Program-made: the position numbers and the translations under genes
Notes under the pieces: model-generated
What the model saw: the letters and a program-made list of their open reading frames with translations, nothing else
What the model was told of the DNA's origin: nothing
The model's database searches: none
DNA from: CAYVMN01 sp964452575
GTDB taxonomy: Bacteria > Desulfobacterota > DSM-4660 > Desulfatiglandales > Desulfatiglandaceae
Assembly: GCA_964452575.1 (NCBI GenBank)
Contig: CAYVMN010000005.1
Span: 1-48,801 of the forward strand
DNA length: 48,801 nucleotides
Reading direction: 5' to 3'
In this document: positions 42,752 through 48,801 of the stretch, piece after piece
How the letters are laid out: each line of letters begins with the position of its first letter
How positions within the stretch are numbered: position 1 is the first letter of the stretch

Positions 42752-44657
42752 TCCTCTTGAATTCAAGATCGCCAGGATCGACCTGAGCAACAAATCCGTT
42801 GACGTGGAAACACGACCTCGCTCTGATTTCGATCTTTATCTCGGCGGACGGGGCCTGAATGCCAAGCTCCTTTTTGAGGGGCAGGCCAAGGCCGTTGATC
42901 CCTTTGGGCCGGATAATCTCCTCATTTTCGGAACCGGAAAACTCGTTGGCACTCCGGTTCCCACGGCCGGGCAGTGTACCATCACGTCCAAGAGCCCGGC
43001 CACGGGCCTTTACTTTAAGACCAATACGGGCGGGGCCTGGTCCCGGTGCCTTCGTCGGGCAGGCTGGGATGCCCTCGTCATTTCCGGTGCTTCCAAAGAA
43101 CCGGTATACCTGGTCATCGACGATAACAAGATCAGTTTCCATGATGCCTCGGCACTTTGGGGAAAAACGGTCCGGGAGACGGCTGCGGCTCTCAAGAGAG
43201 ATCTGAACGGTTCCGGCTGGGACCTGGCAACGATCGGTCCTGCAGGTGAAAACCTGGTCCGGTTCGCCTGTGTGATGACCTCCCTCTACCATGCCGCAGG
43301 ACGGGGCGGCCTGGGGGCCGTGATGGGAGCAAAGAAGCTCAAGACCATCGCTGTCCGCGGCTCTGGCAGCACCCGGGTGACCAACCAGGAGGCCCTCCAC
43401 GCCGAAATTTTAGGGATTCTCTCAAAGATCGATAAAAGTGTCAAAGCGAAGCTCTATGTGGATTATGGTACAGCCGCCACAATTGAGATGGCCAACGAAA
43501 GCTATTCCCTTCCCGTCATGAACTTTCGTCGAAATCAATTGGAGGAGGGACACCGTCTCGGCGGGACCTATCTGGTTGAACATGGCTACATGACCAATGG
43601 CGCTGCCTGTTCCGCCTGTCCGCTGGCCTGCCACAAGTTCCACCAAGTCAAAGAAGGGCCCTACCAGGGGGTCTCCGGGGGCCCCGAATATGAGACCTTG
43701 GCCGCCCTGGGTATCGGCTGCGGTATCACCAATACCGAGGCCGTCCTCAAAGGGAATGAGCTCTGTAACGATATGGGGATCGATACCATCTCGGCTGGTG
43801 GCGTCATCCAGTGGTTATTTGAGTCCGTGGAAAGGGGCGTGGTACCTGAAAATATCGGGGAAGGGATCAACCTCACCTGGGGAGATCCTCATGCCATGGT
43901 GGCGCTCTTGAATCGAATTGCTTACAGACAGGGGGTAGGAGACCTTCTTGCAGAGGGGACAAAACGCCTTGCCGAAAGATACGGGGGTGAATCCTGGAAG
44001 TGGGCAGTGGAAGCGAACGGACTTGAACAATCCCGGGTGGATACGCGAGTGGCGAAGGCCTACGGCCTTGCCTTTGCCGTCAATCCCCGGGGACCTGACC
44101 ACCTCCACTCCCAGCCAATGACCGAGTTTGCTCGTTTTCCTGAGGCGGTTGAGCTCTTTACAAAATTGTTGGGCAAAGAAGATCTGCCACCTGCAACGAG
44201 CACGGAAGGTAAACCGGAATTGGTGAGGTGGCACGAGGATGTATTTGCCGTGACAGACTCCCTGGGGATCTGTTCCTTTGCCACCACTTCTTCCTATATT
44301 ATCGGCGTACCTTCCCTCTGCCGCCTCATCAGGGCAGCCTTGGGCGTAGACCTGAGCGAAGAGGCGTTGCGAACTATTGGTCGGCGGACCGTGGTCCTGG
44401 AGCGTGTGTTCAATCTGCGTGAGAATCCGGAGCGTCAGGATATCCTACCCTGGCGATTGATGAACGAGCCCATAGTCGAAGGCCCACAAAAGGGACAGGT
44501 GAATTCAGAAGCCGAGCTCAAGGAGATGCTGGAGAAATATTACCGCCTTCATGAGTTCGATCCCCAAACCGGATGGCCCACTCGCGAGCTGCTCTCTTCT
44601 CTGGGCTTGATCCCTGACGTGCAAGGGATCGGGGCCGTGCTTGAATCCCGTGGATAA
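42741..44657 (+). CDS. Aldehyde:ferredoxin oxidoreductase (tungsten/molybdenum-pterin)
   Basis: The protein has 638 residues from ATG 42741 with GAGGTGAAT upstream (GTG 42735 is possible). N-terminal domain 1 has ARIDLSNKSVDVETRP and GGRGLNAKLLFEG, domain 2 VDTRVAKAYGLAFAVNPRGPDHLHSQ and the [4Fe-4S] site CSACPLAC (Cys290, Cys293, Cys297) with the fourth Cys511 in DSLGIC, whose Asp506 also fits the pterin-binding DxxGxC. The known family binds a bis-molybdopterin with W (or Mo) and oxidises aldehydes to acids with ferredoxin, or runs in reverse. AOR homologs also include enzymes for other substrates (benzoyl-CoA reductase BamB-type, formaldehyde). Here the specific aldehyde is unknown. The adjacent ferredoxin and the MoaD-like gene support it. 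Confidence 0.93.
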   Translation: MRSNPLEFKIARIDLSNKSVDVETRPRSDFDLYLGGRGLNAKLLFEGQAKAVDPFGPDNLLIFGTGKLVGTPVPTAGQCTITSKSPATGLYFKTNTGGAWSRCLRRAGWDALVISGASKEPVYLVIDDNKISFHDASALWGKTVRETAAALKRDLNGSGWDLATIGPAGENLVRFACVMTSLYHAAGRGGLGAVMGAKKLKTIAVRGSGSTRVTNQEALHAEILGILSKIDKSVKAKLYVDYGTAATIEMANESYSLPVMNFRRNQLEEGHRLGGTYLVEHGYMTNGAACSACPLACHKFHQVKEGPYQGVSGGPEYETLAALGIGCGITNTEAVLKGNELCNDMGIDTISAGGVIQWLFESVERGVVPENIGEGINLTWGDPHAMVALLNRIAYRQGVGDLLAEGTKRLAERYGGESWKWAVEANGLEQSRVDTRVAKAYGLAFAVNPRGPDHLHSQPMTEFARFPEAVELFTKLLGKEDLPPATSTEGKPELVRWHEDVFAVTDSLGICSFATTSSYIIGVPSLCRLIRAALGVDLSEEALRTIGRRTVVLERVFNLRENPERQDILPWRLMNEPIVEGPQKGQVNSEAELKEMLEKYYRLHEFDPQTGWPTRELLSSLGLIPDVQGIGAVLESRG

Positions 44658-44698
44658 TGTGCGCTGACGATGTAGAAATTTGACCTGGACGGTCGCGT

Positions 44699-44938
44699 AT
44701 GGAGATTGAAATCAGGCTCTATCACGGGCTCAGCAAATATTTGCCCCCGGGTGAAGGAGAATTCAGCCGGAAGATACATGTGGCTGTTGGAGCAACGGTG
44801 GCCGATGTCCTGGCTGAACTGGGTGTGCCGAGGAGGGATGGCCTGATCCTCTTTATCGGGGGAAAGAGTGCCGAGTGGAACCATATCCTCCAACCGGGCG
44901 ACGTCCTGACCGCCATGCTTCCCGCAGGTGGTGGGTGA
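44699..44938 (+). CDS. MoaD/ThiS-like ubiquitin-fold sulfur carrier
   Basis: The 79-residue protein has the beta-grasp pattern of MoaD/ThiS (EIRLYHGLSKYLPPGEGEF, ATVADVLAELGVPRRDGLILFIGGKSA) and ends with LPAGGG, which gives the C-terminal Gly-Gly needed for sulfur carrier activation, although one extra Gly follows. Such carriers often sit beside AOR genes and may supply pterin sulfur. It lies 41 nt behind the AOR gene. The ribosome site is weak. Confidence 0.85.
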   Translation: MEIEIRLYHGLSKYLPPGEGEFSRKIHVAVGATVADVLAELGVPRRDGLILFIGGKSAEWNHILQPGDVLTAMLPAGGG

Positions 44939-44956
44939 TCGAAAGGAAATCCGGGA

Positions 44957-46030
44957 ATGAAGCTGAATTGGAAAAGGGCAGAGGCCTTGGTCTACGGCGG
45001 GGCGATTCTCGGCGGAGGCGGAGGCGGCTCAGCGGTAGAGGGCCTTGAAACTGTCGATCTTGCGCTGAAACTCGGGTCTCCGGAAATGGTCTCTCTTTCG
45101 GAAACCCATCTCCAGGACTGCGTCGTAACGGTCTCAGCGGTTGGCGCCCCGGCGGCAAGAGATGGGCATGTCACGCCCATGGACTATGTCCGTTGTGTTT
45201 CCCTGGTGATGGACACGGTTGACCGCTCAGTGGCCGGGTTGATTCAAAATGAAATGGGGGGGTTTGCATCGGCAAACGGCCTTATCCAGTCCGCGGTCCT
45301 GGGCTTGCCCATCATAGACGCCCCCTGTAACGGTCGCGCCCATCCTCTGGCCGTCATGGGGAGTCTTGGACTCCACAAAAGACCCGATTACCTTGCAGTC
45401 CAGGCTGCATGCGGCGGGAATCCTGATGAAGGACGCAGGGTTGAGATCCTCGTCCGGGGACAAATCGACACATGCTCCGCCCTTATTCGTGAGGCGTCCG
45501 TTCAGGCCGGGGGCATGGTGGCTGTCGCCCGAAATCCGGTGGAGGTATCCTGGCTGGAGAAATCGGCAGCGGTCGGGGCAATGGAATTCACTATGGCCCT
45601 GGGTGAAGCGTTTCTGGCTGCCCAGAGATCGGGGAGATCGTCATGGCAGGCTGTGGCCGATCATCTATCCGGTGAAATCGTGGTTGAGGGAACCATCAGT
45701 AAAGTGGAGCTGGTAACCCGAGGGGGCTTTGATATGGGAACGGTCATCATGGAAGGAGGGGCGGAGCTCTGTTTCCTCAATGAATACATGCTGGCTGAGA
45801 TGAGAGGGAAGCGGTGTTATACCTTTCCGGATTTGATTGCGACTTTTGATACCAAGACTGGTGAGGTGATCAACACGGCGGATGTTAAGGAGGGTGCGGC
45901 CGTTGCCGTTGTGGCGACCAAGCTGGAGCACCTGGTCCTGGGGGCGGGAATGCGGGATAATGACCTTTACGCGAGAATCGAAAAAATCCTCGACCGCCCG
46001 GTCGTGGTCCATGTATTTGGGGGGCAATGA
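44957..46030 (+). CDS. DUF917 family (S-methyl thiohydantoin desulfurase-like) protein
   Basis: The 357-residue protein has the DUF917 pattern: a Gly-rich start GGAILGGGGGGSAVEGL, VTVSAVGAPAA, GLIQNEMGGFASANGLIQSAVLGLPIIDAPCNGRAHPLAVMGSLGL and the C-terminal GGFDMGTVIMEGGAELCFLNEYMLAEMRGKRCYTFPDLIATFDTKTGEVI. The family is annotated as S-methyl thiohydantoin desulfurase-like, possibly acting on hydantoin-type ring compounds. GGAAATCC lies before ATG 44957. It shares an ATGA overlap with the DUF1177 gene. The pair is often found together with peptide-type ABC transporters. Confidence 0.88.
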   Translation: MKLNWKRAEALVYGGAILGGGGGGSAVEGLETVDLALKLGSPEMVSLSETHLQDCVVTVSAVGAPAARDGHVTPMDYVRCVSLVMDTVDRSVAGLIQNEMGGFASANGLIQSAVLGLPIIDAPCNGRAHPLAVMGSLGLHKRPDYLAVQAACGGNPDEGRRVEILVRGQIDTCSALIREASVQAGGMVAVARNPVEVSWLEKSAAVGAMEFTMALGEAFLAAQRSGRSSWQAVADHLSGEIVVEGTISKVELVTRGGFDMGTVIMEGGAELCFLNEYMLAEMRGKRCYTFPDLIATFDTKTGEVINTADVKEGAAVAVVATKLEHLVLGAGMRDNDLYARIEKILDRPVVVHVFGGQ

Positions 46031-46944
46031 TGTTGAGGCATGTGATGGAAGTGATGGACTTGCTGGATGACCCCCAAGTGAATGGGGAGCAGGTTCAGAA
46101 GTGGCTTAGTGGATCGGGTGCCATCGACGTGGAGGTCAGACACGTCGAGCAGGAAACGGGATCTACGGATTTCGTCAAGGCGATCATTCGGTCACCCAAG
46201 AAAACCGGCCCTACCTTGGGAATCATCGGTCGCCTGGGCGGTGTGGGCGCAAGACCGGCCCGATCGGGGCTTGTCTCCGACGGAGACGGCTGCATCGTGG
46301 CCCTGGCCGCTGCAGCCAAACTCGCCCAGATGACCCAAAGGGGGGATGTCCTCCCGGGCGACGTCATCGTTGCGACCCATGTGTGCCCTAACGCGCCCAT
46401 CATTCCCCACGAACCCACTCCCTTCATGGGATCCCCTGTCGACATGGCCATGATGAACCGGATGGAGATAGACCAAGAGATGGCGGCCATCCTCTCTATA
46501 GACACTACCAAGGGAAACTGGGTTTTCAATCAGCGGGGTTTCGCCATCACGCCCACCTGTAAGGAGGGATACATCCTGCGGGTCAGCGATCCCCTGCTTG
46601 ACATCATGCGCGCTGTGACCGGCCAGCCGCCGGCGGTGCTCGCCATAACCACCCAGGATATCACCCCTTACGGAAATGGCATCTACCACTTGAACAGCAT
46701 CATGCAACCCGTCACTGCTGTGGCTGTACCGGTGGTCGGGGTCGCAGTCACAGCCGCCATTCCGGTGGCTGGGTGCGCCACAGGCGCCAACCAGGTCTAT
46801 GACCTGGAGGTGACAGCCAGGTTCTGCGTTGAGGTGGGCAAGTACTTCACAGCAGGAGAGTGCCCTTTCTACGACGAGATTGAATATGGTCGCCTTCTCG
46901 ATCTCTACGGGAGTCTGAGTCACCTTCAAGGCAGAAGCAGGTGA
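46027..46944 (+). CDS. DUF1177 family protein
   Basis: The 305-residue protein shows conserved DUF1177 blocks: GRLGGVGARPARSGLVSDGDGCIVALAAAAKLAQM, GDVIVATHVCPNAPIIPHEPTPFMGSPVDMAMMNR, and QDITPYGNGIYHLNSIMQPVTAVAVPVVGVAVTAAIPVAGCATGANQVYDLE. Its His, Asp and Cys residues in these blocks suggest an enzyme, but no activity is known. It begins at ATG 46027 inside the stop of the DUF917 gene (ATGA overlap) and is the last gene of the array. DUF1177 and DUF917 genes frequently occur together, sometimes with M20 hydrolases and AroM proteins, which hints at amino-acid racemisation or ring-opening catabolism. Confidence 0.88.
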   Translation: MMLRHVMEVMDLLDDPQVNGEQVQKWLSGSGAIDVEVRHVEQETGSTDFVKAIIRSPKKTGPTLGIIGRLGGVGARPARSGLVSDGDGCIVALAAAAKLAQMTQRGDVLPGDVIVATHVCPNAPIIPHEPTPFMGSPVDMAMMNRMEIDQEMAAILSIDTTKGNWVFNQRGFAITPTCKEGYILRVSDPLLDIMRAVTGQPPAVLAITTQDITPYGNGIYHLNSIMQPVTAVAVPVVGVAVTAAIPVAGCATGANQVYDLEVTARFCVEVGKYFTAGECPFYDEIEYGRLLDLYGSLSHLQGRSR

Positions 46945-47378
46945 GGTCATAAGGGAGCATTAGCGGTTTGTTAACGTCATTGGGGGCAGACATCGCGCAA
47001 ATCTTCTTTCTAGTACGTCTCAAAGAGGTTATCATATGTGCCGTTGTAAACTGCATATCTGACTAGAAGTATTTGGTTTTCGGTTTCTTTTAGGGGTTTG
47101 GGCAACTTCTTATCACCTCACCTCACCAACTTTTTATCACCTAAGGTTCTGACTGTTGTTGCTGTTAAAGCTCGCTCTAGCTGACATTGTTTCTTTAAAA
47201 TCGCAGAGCAACGAAATACCTTCTAAACGAAAGCCCTGCGGGACCGAGGTAATAAGCCTGTGGGCATACCCATCTGAATTGCTCGATCAGGAAGAGGATG
47301 AACCTGACATCAAGCCCATCACTTGGAGCAATGATTGTGTTAACCGGTCATGTCAAACGTATTCTAATCTGTTACATA
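46945..47378. other. Intergenic region, 434 bp, convergent end of two units
   Basis: A 16-bp sequence CAACTTYTTATCACCT occurs twice in direct orientation (47103-47118 and 47127-47142). A short plus-strand frame (47156-47425) has an acidic Glu/Asp/Pro-rich segment but no homology or ribosome site and overlaps the opposite gene; I do not call it. No terminator was recognised. Confidence 0.35.
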
Positions 47379-48494
47379 TTACTGAGTCTTGGAAGGGAGC
47401 TGGACCGTGGCGAGACCTGGCATAGTGATTTCACCCCTTTGGTTCTCCGCCCAGCATTCAATATCAACGAGCTTCTGGCCTTCTTTCTCGTATTTAGTGC
47501 TGATCTTTCCCTTCAGCCACGTTGTGTCGCCGATCATGTTAAACCGGCGTAACTCAGCTCTCAATCTCCTGATGAAGCCCTCATCTCCCATCCAGTTGGT
47601 GAGCAGATTGCCCAACCAAGAGATACGTTGACATCCATAGTCATAGGCACCGGGAATCCCAATTTCCTTGGCCTGACTCTCTTGCATGTGGACAAGCTCA
47701 GGCACGTCCATTTTTCCGCTCGCAGAATCCATCATGTCGGTGCCTGGATGGCGCCTCAAAAATGAATAAGCGTACACATGAGCCCGTATAAAGGGAGTTC
47801 CTGCCCCCATGAGCCATGCAATTATATCCCTAAGACTCAATGGCCCCTTGACTACAGGACCGAGCTCATCGCCAGACTCGACATCTTCCCAGTACCGAGG
47901 TGCAGCGGCGCGGATTTCTTCCTGTTCATAGGCACTGTAAATCCGTTTCATCTCCTCCTGGGTATAGGTTGCCTGTTCAATATGCATATACTTTCCTTTT
48001 TCTGCTGAGGAATGCCTTCCTGCACGGACACACCAGTCTAAGGATTTTGCGACAAGCTCTCCTCGTTGGTTCATATAGTCTATTTCGTGATATTGAATAA
48101 CTGTTTTCCCCGCCATCTTGCTTTCTTTTTCCTGGACGTCTACCAGCGTATTTGTGTAAGTGATCTCATCGCCCTCGAGAATTGGATGGTAGAACTCCCA
48201 ATCGTCTCCCGAGTGCCATGCGTGGATGCCAGGCATACCACGACCCTGAGCAGGCCAATAAACGCTGTATAGAAAGCAAGGTGGCGCTGCCAAACGTCCG
48301 TACTTTGTCTTCCGTGCGTACTCTTCATCTGTGAAAAGTGGATTGGTATCGCCAATACCATGACAAAAATGTCTTATAGCGTCCTTTGTCGCTACGGTAT
48401 TGAAATAGGGCTGGCGGGGCCGCCATACTACCCCCAGTCTTTTTTTGAGCTCAGCCATCTTTTCCTCTGTGATTTCGCTATCTTGCTCCTGCAT
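47379..48494 (-). CDS. MaoC/FAS1-type acyl-CoA dehydratase domain protein
   Basis: The 371-residue protein consists of two hot-dog-like halves. The N-terminal half (about 20-175) resembles the FAS1_DH_region dehydratase domain, with NPLFTDEEYARKTKYGRLAAPPCFLYSVYW and GDEITYTNTLVDVQEKESKMAGKTV. The C-terminal half (about 200-371) has GDELGPVVKGPLSLRDIIAWLMGAGTPFIRAH and a hot-dog pattern ending in GLATVQLPSK. Such double hot-dog proteins hydrate or dehydrate acyl-CoA intermediates (mesaconyl-CoA or other hydratases). AAGGAGAAGG before ATG 48494 is strong. The CoA-transferase gene lies 42 nt upstream on the same strand, so both likely serve one degradation route. Confidence 0.82.
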   Translation of the reverse strand: MQEQDSEITEEKMAELKKRLGVVWRPRQPYFNTVATKDAIRHFCHGIGDTNPLFTDEEYARKTKYGRLAAPPCFLYSVYWPAQGRGMPGIHAWHSGDDWEFYHPILEGDEITYTNTLVDVQEKESKMAGKTVIQYHEIDYMNQRGELVAKSLDWCVRAGRHSSAEKGKYMHIEQATYTQEEMKRIYSAYEQEEIRAAAPRYWEDVESGDELGPVVKGPLSLRDIIAWLMGAGTPFIRAHVYAYSFLRRHPGTDMMDSASGKMDVPELVHMQESQAKEIGIPGAYDYGCQRISWLGNLLTNWMGDEGFIRRLRAELRRFNMIGDTTWLKGKISTKYEKEGQKLVDIECWAENQRGEITMPGLATVQLPSKTQ

Positions 48495-48536
48495 GAATTG
48501 CCTTCTCCTTGCTGTAAGTTATTCTTGTCAGCCCGA

Positions 48537-48801
48537 TTAAGACCAGAAAAGTTTTCGAGCTTCCTTATTCAGCGCTGCACGAAAATCGGGATGAGCAATA
48601 GCTATTAGTTCAAGAGCTCGTTCCCGATGAGTTTTCCCATAGAGGCGAGCAATGCCAAACTCTGTCACAACAACATCAGCGAGAGTTCGGGGGATGGTAA
48701 CAACGGTCCCGCTTTCCAATTGAGGCACAATACGGGAAATTGTTTCCCCCTTTGCGGTTGAGGGCAAAGTGGAAATAAATCGTCCACCCTTGGAGAGCTG
48801 C
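48537..48801 (-). CDS. C-terminal part of an acetyl-CoA hydrolase/CoA-transferase family protein, cut by the window edge
   Basis: The visible 87 residues (frame open to the right edge) match the end of acetyl-CoA hydrolase/transferase C-terminal domains: STAKGETISRIVPQL, VVTIPRTLADVVVTEFGIARLYGKTHRERALELIAIAHPDFR. Members move CoA between acids (acetate, butyrate, 4-hydroxybutyrate). The active-site Glu lies outside the window. The following dehydratase gene suggests a shared acyl-CoA pathway. Confidence 0.85.
   Translation of the reverse strand, partial: QLSKGGRFISTLPSTAKGETISRIVPQLESGTVVTIPRTLADVVVTEFGIARLYGKTHRERALELIAIAHPDFRAALNKEARKLFWS

Noticed and set aside
42576..43400. 274-codon minus-strand open frame opposite the AOR gene
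   Set aside because: It runs antisense to AOR and ferredoxin coding sequence, and its composition (Pro/Gly/Arg-rich) is that of a shadow frame.
46192..46950. 252-codon minus-strand open frame opposite the DUF1177 gene
   Set aside because: It is antisense to DUF1177, which matches its family along the full length.
47156..47425. 89-codon plus-strand frame after DUF1177
   Set aside because: It has a protein-like acidic stretch but no ribosome site, and its end is antisense to the MaoC-type gene.

Overview
The window looks like a chromosome segment of an anaerobic, free-living bacterium, most probably a Desulfobacterota (deltaproteobacterial) sulfate reducer or syntroph. This is inferred from the gene set: ResB/CcsA (system II) cytochrome c maturation, a tungsten/molybdenum-type aldehyde:ferredoxin oxidoreductase with a 16-Cys ferredoxin, an acyl-CoA dehydrogenase beside cobalamin adenosyltransferases, a CoA-transferase, and a UGA-containing (selenocysteine) OsmC gene. 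UGA is otherwise an ordinary stop here, for example in serS and gltX neighbours. No rRNA, tRNA, CRISPR array, prophage or transposase gene was seen.

Layout. 1-2.1 kb: minus-strand fragment of a small membrane protein, a YprB-type RNase H-like exonuclease, a periplasmic binding protein and a small unknown protein. 2.6-5.4 kb: a secreted multidomain subtilisin-like protease. 5.7-9.2 kb: plus-strand ftsH, bactofilin, a methyltransferase-like protein and an OsmC-family protein whose frame is interrupted by one TGA exactly at the catalytic cysteine, followed by a bacterial SECIS-like hairpin. 9.3-15.9 kb: minus-strand DedA, MltD, CCA-adding enzyme (frame broken by a TGA), CcsA and ResB. 16.1-20.0 kb: plus-strand serS, a penicillin-binding protein and an M20 hydrolase, convergent with gltX. 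21.7-23.1 kb: two unknown genes, then a 227-bp MITE-like element. 23.6-26.4 kb: acyl-CoA dehydrogenase and two CobO-type genes, one of them a tandem fusion with a degenerate N-terminal domain.

26.4-29.8 kb is a tightly overlapping minus-strand operon, a lysine 2,3-aminomutase-like radical SAM enzyme followed by two different D-Ala-D-Ala-ligase-like ATP-grasp enzymes. This may be an uncharacterised pathway that makes a beta-amino acid and couples it to other amino acids. 30.5-35.9 kb holds a secreted OB-fold-like protein, a glycogen phosphorylase, a secreted protein with a small coupled ORF, and a TIGR04076-type protein.

36.0-46.9 kb is one long plus-strand operon-like array of eleven genes: a complete Dpp/Opp-type ABC transporter, an iron-sulfur flavoprotein, a ferredoxin, an aldehyde:ferredoxin oxidoreductase, a MoaD-like carrier, a DUF917 protein and a DUF1177 protein. 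It reads as an uptake-plus-catabolism module for a small peptide-like or hydantoin-like compound, with low-potential redox chemistry. This and the KamA/ATP-grasp operon are the best candidates for undescribed systems. The right edge (47.4-48.8 kb, minus strand) carries a MaoC/FAS1-type dehydratase and the C-terminus of an acetyl-CoA hydrolase/CoA-transferase.
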